The notes under the pieces are model-generated. The model was not told the DNA's origin and did not search any database. It worked only from the letters and a program-made list of their open reading frames with translations. Positions 55,301-63,557 of a stretch of 64,000 nt of DNA are shown in pieces. Source of the DNA: Xylocopa sonorina. Its lineage: Eukaryota; Arthropoda; Insecta; Hymenoptera; Apidae. A program made the position numbers and the translations under genes. Position 1 is the stretch's first letter. Every line of letters begins with the position of its first letter. The stretch is taken from positions 7,887,001-7,951,000 of the forward strand of contig NC_135198.1 of NCBI RefSeq assembly GCF_050948175.1, read 5' to 3'.

Positions 55301-58300
55301 CGAGGACTACGATCAGCTCGCCAAGGACTTCACCAAGGTGTTCTTGAACAATCAAGAGAACACCACGCTGAACGCGAGCCTGTTCGACGTCTGTTTCCTG
55401 GTGCACGGCCCTCACAAGCAGAAAGTGAAATTCTTCGGCGTCAGAGCGATCCTGGCGGTCAGAAGCAGGTGATTAGTCGAGAGATCGCTTTGTGGATCTT
55501 GCGTTCGTTAATTGGAGAGAGCTGCTAGTAACTTAACGCGAAATTGCGAGCCACAATGTAAATTAGTTGTGGTGGAAAGGATTGCAGACTCGTTCGATGT
55601 TTGCAGAGTGTTTCAAGAGATGCTGTACGGAATTCAGGCTGGTTTCGGAAGTCCGCAAGTACCAGTGGCCGAATTGCTCGCAAGACCAGCGCCCACCTTG
55701 TTGAGCCCGCAGAAACCGCGGAGTTCCAACTTCCTTCAAGTTCCTGACGTGGAAAGCCCAAGGTTCGTATCTTGCGTACTACTTCCGTTCGCCAGGATTC
55801 TGTATTTTCACGTACGAGAGTCCAGTTTATACTTGATACGTGAATCGCGGGGAATGAAATGATATTAACCCATTTATGGTCACTGATACGAAGTATTATC
55901 GCTAATTTATTCCAATGTTGATAAATTTAATCATTTATGTTACCTCTTATACGTTCCTTTTCTTTTTTTTTTAAATGTTTGCTCAGTTAAAATCTTCTCT
56001 GTGTAGCATCGTTTGCCTTGGTTCCAAATCAATTCTAATTCCCTCCACTTGTAACTTAAATTGTTAACCATGTAATGGGTTAACAGAAACGAAGTGGAAA
56101 TATCGTAGAAGATGTAACGAACTGGATTTGCTTAGCTATTTAAAAAAAAAAAAAAAAACGCCAGAACAATGAACGGTGAGACTTGACTTGTAACTTGGTG
56201 TCGTTGTCGAATGTATACTACTATATATACATATCTATACATTATATATTATATATATATCTTGTACATTTTTAATCGTAATTATGTGTATTTCTTACGG
56301 CACTTCCATGTCTCCTATCCTCACGAACATATATACGTACACAGCACCGCATGTGACTATGAGTATTTTTACTTTTGACAAAGATCTGTACCGTGCAAGA
56401 TATTAATCGAGATCCGATGTCACTTCCGCTACTCTCTTGCCTTTTCTGAATGACTACTTGTGTAGCATGTTGTCTACTGTCCGATATCAGAGGAGAAATG
56501 AAATACAGACGAAGAACACACCGCAAAACTGACTCGGATTGTCATACAGGGTGTTTCACCTGACGTAACCATATAGAATTACTCGTAAATTGCTTGTATT
56601 GTATGCAAAAATTTATGAAGCAAGCAACAGTTCCATGATTTCAAGATCATACGATTTTTTTTTTAACTCAAATATCAAAATTCGATGAATAATAATTATC
56701 GTGATCTATATCCTTCCTCCTTGAAATCACTGTAACTTCTGCATCGTACGTGTTTCCATGCATACAACAAGAATCCACGATTAATTAAAAAAGAAACAGG
56801 TGTTCATCTTGTATCTACCCTCTTGGCTTGGGTTAAAAAACAAAATCGCCGCGTTGATTCTCCACCTTCACCTCTGTCTTCTTTACACGTCTCTCTGTTT
56901 GTTTCACACGGCTGTCTGGATGCCTTCCGCCGAACTCTCGGTCCGCCTGAACGTCTAAACTTTCCACTCGCTCGTACTGAACTGAACTGATCTGGTCGTA
57001 ATCGGCATGCAGTGACTCTGGCTCGACGTGTTCGTGACGATTTACGAGAACGTTCGATTTATTGCCTCTCTTTCCGTACATGGCACGCACGTGTCTCCGA
57101 TTTTCGAGTCTGCGAACGAAGGAGACGTGAGCTTTCGTCGTTGTCTCGTATTATTCGTCGTTTCTCTCTAATTTATTCGACGATCTCGGAAACGCCCACT
57201 GAACCCACGATCAAACCGTTCGAGTCTCAATTCCATTGCTCCCTTGCTCCATTTTCTCCTCTCTCCGTCGTTGTCGACGTCCCCTTTGGCTCACAGATGA
57301 ACTTCCTCTCCGTACCCTGAGGTGCCGCTTTGCGGTTTCTGTGAGATACTGGCTCTGACTTGTTTAGACCTAAAAGCGTGCCCTCGTCGCCAATGGTGAA
57401 GCGAGCGTTCTCGAGGCTTGGCACGATCACCGCTGGCTGGGGACGAAGCATCCGGAAACACGGTAGCGGGAACACGTTGCAGAGCGAGGACAAGAAACGT
57501 TGGGCCAGCTCGCAGGATTGCAGCAGTATGTACAGTGTTCGATTCGACTTTATACTTTCGATGTTAACACGTTTCATTTCATTGTGAACGCGAAATTCCA
57601 TTCTTCTGACAATGTTTCGAGTTACTTATAGTGAGCAGATTCCATTCGTAGTCACGTTCTGTTCTATCATTCAATTTTAGATAAAGAGGCGAAGGAGAAA
57701 GAGAAAGCAGCTCAACAGCTCGCGGTGCCGCGACTAAGCGTTTGTGCGGACGTGCAGAAGGTCGACAGGGCGAAGCTGGCACAGACGGAGGTAAAGGTTT
57801 AGTTTCCATCAGAACGAGAAACCGTACAATGCTGTAAAGTACTGCCACGTTACTCGACATTTAATTGAAAAAAAACGACAGCAAAATTTTCGAATCAAAC
57901 ACGGTCAGATTGTAGAGAAAGGTACGCTGAACGATTTGCAATTTGTTTCATCCCGATATCTCAATCCGTTCCCGAGATAGAGGCGTTTAAAGATTAGCGC
58001 CGCGCGCGCTCGAGAAAGGTGAATGACCTGGCCGCCACCCGGAAGCGGTTTGACCCACATTTTTTCCTGGAACTGCGTACGTCACGCGTAGTAGTAGTAA
58101 AAACCCATTGACTAGGCCACGGTGACTGACCAGCGCACACGTGACACGGTTGAGGTAGGTCAGTGCAGACGTGCGAGCGAGAGGTCCGAGCGCACGCGAG
58201 AAGGACAGCGATAGGGAACCGCGAGAAATTATGCTCGGCTTCCAATCGCGATATCTCGGGAACGGGACGTCGTATCGAGATGAGACAGAACGCATTTTAA

Positions 58301-59429
58301 AGGGGAAGGTTTCCTGCTTCTAATGAAGCTAGTTAGAACTCTGTGACTCCACGAATGGCTACACTACAGCTGTTCAAAGTTAAAGGATATATCTCGTGTT
58401 TCGATTCGATCTCAATGTGATTTAACTATTACTATTCTTCTTTTATGCAAGTGTAATGTTAGTTGGGATGTAATTAAGCTACTCGAAGGGTTTCTTAGGG
58501 AATAGAGAGTGAAATAACCGCGGAAAAGTAAAGTAGAAGTCGTTGGATAAATAGAAATTTGCTTAGAAATTGAAAGGAGAATGAAGGATCTTAGAAAATT
58601 TCTTTCTGTCTCCATTGCAGTTCGATATCATCGAGTTCGACCCCAAGACGTTCAACATCCTGCTGAACTACCTGCAGACGGGCTCCTGCCCTCTGACCTG
58701 CAGCAACATACCGGGTCTGATCTGCGCGGCGGAGCACTACGACCTACCAGAACTCCTGCAGGCTTGTTTCCATCATGCGAAGCAGTTCCTGCGTATCGAG
58801 GTCGTCTGCGTGATGCTGTGCGCGTTGGAGAACTATTGCTGGCGTTACACGTCCGCCTCGGAGCTGGTCAACATGATCCTGGCGTTCATCGAGACCAGAG
58901 CCTATCAGCTGTTCCTGAACGAGGACTTCCTCACGTTGAGCGAGTCGATGGTGCAGATGATCATGTGCAGGAGCCTCGAGGTGGGCGAGATCAGAAAGTT
59001 CGAGGCCATGCTCAAGTGGGCGAAAAACAGGATCAAGGATAGGAAGTCGACCAAGGTGGACCCGAAGGTCGAGTTCAAGTGCATCATGGAGAGGCTCAGC
59101 AGAGACTTGAAGCTGCACAGGATAACGCCTCAGGAGCTGATCAGGGTGAGTTCTACAGGGTGCATCGTTTTCTAATTATTCTATTCTCAATCTATCGATT
59201 GAAAGCGTTTCTATCTACGCCATTAGACGTTCATTGATCACCATTTAATGAAGAATCTGATTGCTCGATTTTCCAGATCGTTCTGCCGTCGAAGGCGATC
59301 AGGAACGAGCGGATCCTCGAGACGCTGATGTACCAAGCGAACTCAGGTATCTACAGGGACGTCGACAACTACCTGGAGGCGTACCAAGAGAAGGTGCAGA
59401 ACCAGGACAGCTTCGACTGCGGCATGTAA
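28199..59429 (+). CDS. rad: Radish-like LIM / Rap-GAP / BTB-BACK protein (20 coding exons)
   Basis: The spliced product is 1,589 residues; all 20 exon lengths and phases close in one frame from ATG 28199 to TAA 59427-59429. Order: LIM first CxxC (C5, C8); Ser/Arg/Thr-rich region with 15 RRx[S/T] sites (about 45-638); LIM second part H650-x2-C653-x2-C656-x2-C659-x20-C680-x2-H683; a further RRKS site (S716); Rap-GAP (about 810-1110) with the catalytic-type asparagine N1016 in HIGNDIV; BTB halves (about 1187-1231 and 1365-1425); BACK-like helices (about 1426-1520). Rap-GAPs switch off Rap GTPases; BTB domains dimerise or bind cullin-3. In flies, radish encodes a PKA-site-rich, Rap-GAP-like protein needed for anaesthesia-resistant memory; I infer orthology from this combination. 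No vertebrate protein with this architecture comes to mind. An extra upstream coding exon cannot be excluded. Domain calls are firm; the symbol is less so. Confidence 0.8.
28496..28936 (+). CDS. rad: rad exon 2: basic Ser-rich region with PKA sites
   Basis: It encodes residues 45-191 (phase 1 in, phase 1 out; 441 nt, so skippable alone in frame). The acceptor is ctctctcgtag and the donor gag|gtacgt. RRx[S/T] motifs end at S51, S78, T109, S139 and S157. Predicted helical segments (LAQLTDILREW, ETLADIAKSM, SDFKNDIARLWGKK) alternate with disordered Gly/Ser and Pro/Gln stretches. PKA phosphorylation is inferred from the motifs only. Confidence 0.85.
29479..29701 (+). CDS. rad: rad exon 3: Arg/Ser/Gln-rich segment
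   Basis: It encodes residues 192-265 with split codons at both ends (phase 1 in, phase 2 out). The acceptor is gttctccag and the donor gtcag|gtacgt. It is dominated by Ser, Arg and Gln, has RRGS (S203) and RRRQS (S227), and includes a QSQQSQQS run and a SASSTDSAAS low-complexity end. It is probably disordered. Confidence 0.8.
30032..30521 (+). CDS. rad: rad exon 4: Thr/Ser-rich low-complexity region
   Basis: It encodes residues 266-429 (phase 2 in, phase 0 out). The acceptor is tttttattcag and the donor cag|gtgatg. It contains a direct 9-residue repeat (PTVDKVLT / PTVDKILT from about residue 290), then a long Thr/Ser tract with many TTT and STT words, then a Pro/Ser/Gly segment. RRDST (S426) lies three residues before the donor. 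The mucin-like composition in a protein with intracellular domains suggests a disordered linker, not a glycosylated ectodomain; there is no signal peptide. Confidence 0.8.
30764..30902 (+). CDS. rad: rad exon 5: short basic segment with PKA site
   Basis: It encodes residues 430-475 plus one base (phase 0 in, phase 1 out). The acceptor is tattgttacag and the donor gag|gtacaa. It carries RRRES (S464), then LSPDTDEG, a proline-directed kinase-type motif next to acidic residues. The following intron (30903-31304) stays open in this frame, so retention would not truncate the protein. Confidence 0.75.
31305..31482 (+). CDS. rad: rad exon 6: RS/SPD-rich segment
   Basis: It encodes residues 476-534 with split codons at both ends (phase 1 in, phase 2 out). 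The acceptor gttctcgaag has a weak pyrimidine tract; it is chosen because it restores the frame. The donor is ccag|gtacct. Motifs include KDSLSPD, RRRDS (S497), HLSPD, DISPIRGRS and RRQS (S525). It resembles SR-type low-complexity sequence. Confidence 0.7.
31705..31903 (+). CDS. rad: rad exon 7: three RRQS repeats at 15-residue spacing
   Basis: It encodes residues 535-601 (phase 2 in, phase 0 out). The acceptor is gtgacgcag and the donor gcg|gtcagt. Three units start ARRQST, FRRQST and FRRQSS at R562, R577 and R592, exactly 15 residues apart, with S565, S580 and S595 in the PKA position. An earlier AG at 31686-31687 was rejected: it gives a frame that does not run into exon 8 and loses the RRQS repeats. 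Confidence 0.75.
32004..32115 (+). CDS. rad: rad exon 8: end of the phospho-site region
   Basis: It encodes residues 602-638 plus one base (phase 0 in, phase 1 out). The acceptor is cctgttag and the donor ctg|gtgagt. It contains RGRRDSS (S611), then a Thr/Ser-rich stretch (TYASMTVETSNTFF). The frame was chosen because it joins both neighbours in phase. The next coding exon in this reading is 16.7 kb away. Confidence 0.7.
32512..34310 (+). other. Possible alternative last exon of rad (short isoform)
   Basis: A strong acceptor (ttttcaatttccgcag, AG at 32510-32511) follows exon 8 by about 400 bp. Spliced from exon 8 in phase, it adds seven residues (DTTLISL) and reaches TAA at 32532-32534. That would give a 645-residue protein containing the PKA-site region but no Rap-GAP or BTB. 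An AATAAA lies at 34289-34294, about 1.75 kb downstream. This is inference from splice and poly(A) signals alone. Confidence 0.25.
34137..34275. repeat. Short degenerate repeat around tatatacg
   Basis: The words gctctatatacg (34137, 34191) and gctcatatacg (34257) recur, two of them continuing as gggtg. Spacing is uneven (54 and 66 bp). It could be a decayed minisatellite or repeat edge; no coding content. Confidence 0.4.
37909..38502. mobile_element. piggyBac-like MITE, copy 1
   Basis: It starts TTAA followed by cccttcgcgctcgacga, resembling a piggyBac-type TTAA target plus terminal repeat. From about 38095 it is closely similar to copies at 47257 and 63826 (for example cacttaccaaggc, tgacgtcacaatgtcact). 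It has about 130 extra bases near the left end compared with the other copies. A possible right end, gaacgaagggt, lies near 38492-38502. It has no transposase; non-autonomous and decayed. The family assignment is inference. Confidence 0.6.
45436..45700. repeat. Diverged duplicate segments around a poly(A) tract
   Basis: Similar words (aaatccaagaaatcctctcat near 45440 and aaatccaagaaatcctttcat near 45670), with related flanks, lie about 230 bp apart on either side of a 20-base A run near 45520. This could be a decayed duplication or a retroposon tail; I cannot tell which. Confidence 0.35.
47257..47720. mobile_element. piggyBac-like MITE, copy 2
   Basis: TTAA is followed by ccctttgcgctcgacga, nearly identical to copy 3. 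From about 47319 the body aligns with copy 1 through the gtggcgcaaaatttt, gctacgatcgtcgaagctgtac and tgacgtcacaatgtcact segments. The right end is not recognisable; similarity to copy 1 fades near 47720. No coding capacity. Confidence 0.65.
48864..48966 (+). CDS. rad: rad exon 9: LIM finger, central part
   Basis: It encodes residues 639-672 (phase 1 in, phase 2 out). The acceptor is gctctttcaag and the donor acg|gtgagt. It carries HYHEECLKCNSC, that is H650-x2-C653-x2-C656-x2-C659, the core of a LIM domain. Its missing N-terminal CxxC is in exon 1. The incoming phase equals the outgoing phase of exon 1, so exon 1 can join here directly in frame. Confidence 0.85.
48967..49468 (+). other. Intron 9 of rad
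   Basis: A 502-bp intron, mostly filled by the three-copy tandem repeat that starts 21 bases after the donor. An A-rich run follows the repeat, and the rest shows nothing recognisable. Confidence 0.8.
48988..49300. repeat. Three-copy tandem repeat, unit 103-105 bp
   Basis: Units begin at 48988, 49091 and 49196 with ctcgtgatatcatt or ctcataatatcatt. Each contains gactttaatcacc, the word aaataatgcatccatc, and ends in attaatgaaaaaaa. The copies are very similar, so the expansion looks recent. It lies wholly within intron 9. Confidence 0.9.
49469..49641 (+). CDS. rad: rad exon 10: end of LIM finger and linker
   Basis: It encodes residues 673-730 (phase 2 in, phase 1 out). The acceptor is ctgtcccgcag and the donor tcag|gtacga. 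C680-D-L-H683 completes the LIM zinc ligands, 20 residues after C659, a standard LIM spacing. A further RRKS site (S716) follows, then a hydrophobic/Pro stretch. Confidence 0.85.
49642..52861 (+). other. Intron 10 of rad (3.2 kb)
   Basis: It contains a GC-rich block around 50530-50860 overlapped by a 256-codon minus-strand open frame (50373-51143), a GA microsatellite near 52182-52212 and an A-rich run near 52760. I recognise no domain in the minus-strand frame and see no supporting splice or promoter signal. Confidence 0.65.
52862..53294 (+). CDS. rad: rad exon 11: start of the Rap-GAP domain
   Basis: It encodes residues 731-874 (phase 1 in, phase 2 out). The acceptor is aaaatcccacag and the donor acag|gtattt. 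An acidic linker (about 760-790) is followed by TYEKYFYGTEHWNYF and a beta-strand-rich segment (LGPVILSIKQE, FRILVRAISYTVHGLIP). These match the dimerisation/N-terminal subdomain that opens Rap1GAP-type catalytic regions. Confidence 0.9.
53295..54121 (+). other. Intron 11 of rad (827 bp)
   Basis: I see nothing recognisable beyond the flanking splice sites (acag|gtattt and ctcgcgcag|gt). Confidence 0.7.
54122..54518 (+). CDS. rad: rad exon 12: Rap-GAP core
   Basis: It encodes residues 875-1007 (phase 2 in, phase 0 out). The acceptor is ctcgcgcag and the donor cgg|gtaacg. It has the family signatures KVGVLYVQEDQRTEEEIL, SPLFDEFLQILGDKIRLKGF, YKGGLDTIHDLTGLYSVY and EIMYHVSTFLP, the region leading into the catalytic helix of Rap-GAPs. 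Confidence 0.95.
54634..54868 (+). CDS. rad: rad exon 13: Rap-GAP catalytic helix
   Basis: It encodes residues 1008-1085 plus one base (phase 0 in, phase 1 out). The acceptor is tctgttcag and the donor aaaag|gtagct. KKRHIGNDIVCVVF carries N1016, the position of the asparagine thumb that Rap1GAP uses for Rap GTP hydrolysis in place of an arginine finger. Since it is present, GAP activity is likely. The strands YTFILVRVSP and YEVSVATRDEV follow, as in the family. Confidence 0.95.
54971..55142 (+). CDS. rad: rad exon 14: end of the Rap-GAP domain
   Basis: It encodes residues 1086-1142 (phase 1 in, phase 2 out). The acceptor is atgcaacag and the donor acag|gtaaaa. MFREWLLTKIVNGERASY and APKFAKMQERTRTQMLEDI match the C-terminal helices of Rap-GAPs (FxxFLLTKxINAE, KFxxxxxRTR). 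Confidence 0.93.
55229..55468 (+). CDS. rad: rad exon 15: linker and first part of the BTB domain
   Basis: It encodes residues 1143-1222 (phase 2 in, phase 2 out). The acceptor is actatttcag and the donor agcag|gtgatt. After a helical linker (about 1160-1186), residues 1187-1222 read NASLFDVCFLVHG and FFGVRAILAVRSR. This is the strand-strand-helix start of a BTB/POZ fold (compare DVTFVV...HRAVLAARS). Confidence 0.88.
55607..55762 (+). CDS. rad: rad exon 16: BTB helix, then start of the insert
   Basis: It encodes residues 1223-1274 (156 nt; phase 2 in, phase 2 out). The acceptor is gtttgcag and the donor ccaag|gttcgt. VFQEMLYG (1224-1231) continues the BTB helix (xFxxMLxG); the sequence then departs into a Pro/Ser-rich stretch with no BTB match. 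Skipping this exon alone would keep frame but delete a core BTB helix. Confidence 0.85.
55763..57367 (+). other. Intron 16 of rad (1.6 kb)
   Basis: It holds an AT microsatellite (about 56220-56262), a 16-base A run near 56142 and a short element with inverted ends at 56545-56813. No exon seen. Confidence 0.7.
56545..56813. mobile_element. Short TIR element, possible MITE
   Basis: The left end is tacagggtgtttcacctg. The right end, caggtgttcatcttgta, is an imperfect inverted match. The 269-bp interior has no open frame of note. Elements ending in tacagggtgt are common in insect genomes from general knowledge; the family is not assigned. It lies within intron 16. Confidence 0.4.
57368..57525 (+). 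CDS. rad: rad exon 17: basic Ser-rich insert within BTB
   Basis: It encodes residues 1275-1327 plus one base (phase 2 in, phase 1 out). The acceptor is acttgtttag and the donor cagca|gtatgt. It has SVPSSPMVKRAFSRLG, a basic segment WGRSIRKHG and a KKRW motif. It is rich in Ser and Lys/Arg and probably flexible, forming the middle of the BTB insertion. Confidence 0.85.
57681..57790 (+). CDS. rad: rad exon 18: charged end of the BTB insert
   Basis: It encodes residues 1328-1364 (phase 1 in, phase 0 out). The acceptor is ttcaattttag and the donor gag|gtaaag. It begins with a Lys/Glu run (KEAKEKEKAAQQ), then VPRLSVCADVQKVDRAKLAQTE, and joins straight to the second BTB half. Confidence 0.83.
57791..58620 (+). 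other. Intron 18 of rad (830 bp)
   Basis: It contains the inverted-repeat pair at 57946-57985 and 58245-58290; nothing else recognisable. Confidence 0.7.
57946..58300. repeat. Inverted repeat pair (foldback, about 350 bp)
   Basis: The left arm (about 57946-57985) has catcccgatatctc followed by ccgttcccgagata. The reverse complement of the right arm (about 58245-58290) has catctcgata followed by cccgttcccgagatatcg. The arms are imperfect, about 40 bp each, with about 260 bp between. It may be a decayed foldback transposon or a dispersed repeat of this type; no coding capacity. Confidence 0.45.
58621..59145 (+). CDS. rad: rad exon 19: second BTB half and BACK-like region
   Basis: It encodes residues 1365-1539 (phase 0 in and out). 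The acceptor is tctccattgcag and the donor cagg|gtgagt. FDIIEFDPKTFNILLNYLQTG, then IPGLICAAEHYDLPELLQACFHHA is the C-terminal half of a BTB fold. Helices typical of BACK follow (VVCVMLCALENYCW, LVNMILAFIETRAYQLF, EDFLTLSESMVQMIM, EIRKFEAMLKWAKNRI). The start of the exon coincides with resumption of the BTB fold. Confidence 0.95.
59277..59429 (+). CDS. rad: rad exon 20: C-terminus and stop codon
   Basis: It encodes residues 1540-1589 and TAA at 59427-59429. The acceptor is gattttccag. It has IVLPSKAIRNERILETLMYQ and DVDNYLEAYQEKVQ, completing the BACK-like tail. The protein ends DSFDCGM. Confidence 0.92.
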   Translation: MVLPSKAIRNERILETLMYQANSGIYRDVDNYLEAYQEKVQNQDSFDCGM

Positions 59430-61302
59430 AACGGTGGAACGGACTGTCGTGCGTGGTGTACAGCCCTCTGCCCTCACCCTTACGAGAAATGGCAGGAACG
59501 ATGCGTACCTGAAGAGAGTAGACTCTGACTCAACCAGTTCGCCACTAAGTAAGGGTGATCAGAATCGACGAGAGAACGTTTCCACTGTTTCGACGATGTA
59601 CGTCTGTTAAAACGGCTCGCAGAACTGTTCCTCGACGCGTGAACAGGACCTCGATCGAACGGGGAACCATTCGCTGGGAGAGGAATTTCATTCACGTCGT
59701 TTCTTTCGCGATAGCTCCTCTCAGATGATGTCTGTAGGCTCCAATCGAGCAGTAGATTACGGGAATTTTGGGATGCTGAATGCGATTCGATCGAGCGGAC
59801 GCTGAAACGGACTGGATCTAGGTTGTGACTGTTCGCTGAACGGACTTGCGACGATTTTTCTATGAAAAATTTGAGGATAGTTTAACCAAGGAGGAAGTTG
59901 AAACTCTTGCGAAATTGAGAGAAGGTTAGAACAGGAATTGAGAAATGTAACGAAGAGAAGAGAGATTGGAGATAACAACAGGCTTCTTGAAAGAGGCTTT
60001 AAGCGGAGGTAAAAAGAAGAACGAAGATTTGACGCGTAAGAAAATCGGAGAGAATGGCATCGATCGATCGCGTGGAAAAGCACGTTAATTAAGAGACGAC
60101 CAAGTAGAACTCGTACTCCTAGCTCCAGTCGTTGCCAATCAGCGCGAAGTAACGGAAACTGCACAAATTTCGTATCGCAGAGAACAGAGGTAGCATCCAA
60201 GAACGAGGCAAAAGGTAGAACGGAATAATGGGAGAAGAGAAACGATGTTGAGAGTAACTCGGTCAATGGTAGATCTTGTTATCGACATTCTGTCGACCGG
60301 AAAAAGAAACTGAAGGGGAAGTTGAGGGAAAAGAAGATTCCTCGAGCGAACAGCGACTGCTCTCGTCATTAAAGGACGTTGAGACAAGTTGTAGTCCGAG
60401 GCTGGTGAGACTCGACGGCAACGCGATGCCGACTATGACAATCTGTATCATAAAAAAAAAAAAATACAAAGCAACCAAAGAAACAAGTAAAAAAAAAAAT
60501 TATATAATCGAAGCGAAGGAGAGAACCGCTATTGATAATATACGATAAACGTAACAATATTAACTATTTCGTAAGCTTGGATGAATTTAACTTATATGTA
60601 CGCGTACATAAATATGTGTGTATATATATGTACGTAAAAGAATGATACTAATGGTAACACAATAATACTATGGTAATTAACGATAAGAGGGACAACAATA
60701 GTAACGATAAGGAGAAACAAACTAAGGCGTTGATGTTGAGTGTGAATTAAAAATACGACGTGAGGAGGGAGTAACACAAAGATACCGATACAAGAAACAA
60801 AAAAGCAAAAAAAAAAAAACAAACAAAAAATATTCAAAGTCTGTTCTGTTTTCTATCGTAGTTTTTGTATCTTCAAATACTCTAAGGCAGATATTCTAAA
60901 ATTCGCGGGAACAGGCTGGAGAGATATACAAAGAGATAAATACATAATATAAAGGTGGCGGTTGAAATTTAAGGAGTAATAATAATAATAATAGAGACAG
61001 AGGGTGGGAGGGGTGAGAAGGGATTTGTCTCTTAAACGAAGACTTCTCGTTTTTTAAAAAAAAAGAAAAAGATCACGCACACCTAGCGACGATGTAAGAC
61101 GAGCAACAGAAACTTTTTCCATTCGACTTCCACTTGTGTATCGAAGAATATGTAAGTAACGTACGTCTATAGGTCGAGAGACGAAATTTTCCATAGCTCT
61201 TCTATCGAGATCGTTCGATAATTTAGCCTGGCCTGGCTCCCGAGTTTCATTGACTGCATTTCCACTGAATCAAACGAAAGTGAAGAGCGTAGACGCAGAG
61301 CT

Positions 61303-61320
61303 GGGGGGGGGGGGGGGGGG
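61303..61320 (+). repeat. Uninterrupted run of 18 G
   Basis: Eighteen consecutive G between agct and tgaacg. If transcribed it could form a G-quadruplex; the length may also be a sequencing or assembly estimate. Confidence 0.9.
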
Positions 61321-63551
61321 TGAACGAAAAACCGAGACGAGATCATTCTACCAACCCCCTTGCAGACTCTGTCCCCGTACTCGCTTTCGATCTAGCTTCT
61401 CGATTGTCCTCTCGAAGGTTCCAAAGACGAAGAGATATTTTTTACACGATCGAACGTCGACGACTCGACGCACTTCCGGTCCCTCAAGCTGACGTTGGAC
61501 GGGTAAAAGTGGTCTGGAAGCAACTGCTATAAAAGTATCGCGGTATCAACGGTCACCAAGAAACTTCGCTTAAACCCTCCGCGTTTTTTATTATTAATTA
61601 TACACTTATACTTTTACCAAGAGAAAGAAAAGCCGCAAAGCGTCTCTATCAACAAAGATCTCGTTCACTATCGTTAGAAAGCGCAAAGGTTCGACTGTTA
61701 TACCAGTTGCTTTCGTACTGGCTACTTTGATCATCCACCGCCAGCTCCACGTGCGTTCTGTTTGTTACACGCAGACATTTCGCGTTAAGAATTAATCGTA
61801 TAAGATGCGCAGTGAAGACGGTTAAAGGTATAGCAAAAGAATATGAAGAATAGAAAACGAGGAGTTCATAAAAAAAAGAAAAACAGGAGAAACACTTATC
61901 GATTCCCAAGGTACGGGGGTCGTCCAACTGTTAAGTGTCTTATTGTTCAGGCAAGCGGCTGGACGAAAGTAGATTCATTTTTCCGCGTCGTCTGGCGAGA
62001 CCAGACAAGCGCTCGTGATTCTATCGCTTGTAAAGAAGAAGAAGAAAACCGAGAGAGAAGAATAATCGACGCTCCCTCGATATTACAGCCACGTTAGAAG
62101 GCACGACCGTGTACAAAGATCTGAGAGTCTGGATTCGCACGCGACGGAACGTCGATAGGATCTCTGAATCGAGACACGATAGAGGGGAAAGGGTTCTTTG
62201 TAATATTTTTACAGAATCAGTAGACAAACAAAAAAAATCCAAGGTGGTACAAAAATGCGAGAGTGGAGAGCGACGAGACACCAGAGACAGTCGGCGATAT
62301 AGAAATAAGCTAACTAAATATGCAACCGTGTGTGTAGCTGTAAAACAAGCCAAAAGGAGAAAATATATATATATATATATGAAAAAAATGTATACATATA
62401 TATACGTATGTAAAACACGTGTCGTTGTAAAAACGTGAACGTTTGTAAAGGAATCGCGTCGAACACGGTGGACGATGATCTGTCACGATTTTGCGCGTGT
62501 ACGTACAAGTAACCTCGATCGATGTGCAGTGAAATTGACACGTTATCCTTACTGAGTGTAATTCCGTTCTTTTTTACCAGTAGCGACTCGCGTATAGACA
62601 CTGCGGAATTGCAGCAGCCCCTATTTTCATTCGATAGTATCGAAAACATTTAATATCAGTCTTTTTTCTTTAATTCTTCTTTTATACTTGCACAATACTT
62701 AATTCTTAAACCTAATGTCAGTATCTATCCCCTAGTCTATGAAAAAGATACAAAAACCTTCGCACGAGCCGCAACTGGTCCTTTCTAATCATTTCTAAGG
62801 ACTAAAGTAACGCAAGAATTTACAACGATAAAACCACAATTTCACTTAATAATTTTGCTACATCTAATTGATTCTGAATAACCAAAGCTTAAGTTCGTTT
62901 GATACTTGTCTGACACGGCGATGTGTCTAAGAAAAATTAGTGTTGATTGCTAACAAGGTTCGTTAATCGCGTTAATAGCGATCTTCATCAACGTAACGCT
63001 CCGCGTACTCAACCAAACGTAACGCTATATATCACTGTAAATGGATAATACTTATATATATATCATACTTATATACATCTAACGTGAGCGTACGTAATAA
63101 AAAAAAAAAAACAAACAAAGCTGTGTAACACCGCGTAATCGGCGGTCAATCGACTGCTCGTCGAGGACGTAGTACCTATGTGATAAGCAATCAATCGCTG
63201 GTCGATGCACGCGAAGCATTCCACAATATTTGTAATGTGTCGCTGGCCGATATAATCGAGACAATGCATGTTGTACCACATTCGACGTTAGGGTTTTAAG
63301 TGACCGTGCGACTCCAAAACGCGTTGCTAGCGAGACGTGGCTACGCGTGACTCCGTAGATTGTCATTAACGAAATGAACGAACCAATCTCATCGTTCGAG
63401 GATAGCGTGTCCCGAAATTTCGCGATCGTACAAAGTATCCTGTGATTGGATCAACGTCCCGAATCCTCATCGACATGCACTCCCAAGTTGTCGTTCGTAA
63501 TCGTAAGCGCGAACAACAGCAGATTTTCAGCGACGCGCACCATCCACGTTC

Positions 63552-63557
63552 AATAAA
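63552..63557 (+). terminator. Candidate poly(A) signal AATAAA
   Basis: An AATAAA followed by a T-rich stretch (gatgtttctctgtctt), about 4.1 kb after the stop codon. Another AATAAA at 63096-63101 runs into a poly(A) tract and may be fortuitous. It is assigned to the rad-like transcript only because no other gene is seen between. Confidence 0.35.

Noticed and set aside
58744..59118. 124-codon minus-strand open frame
   Set aside because: It is the antisense shadow of the BTB/BACK exon 19.
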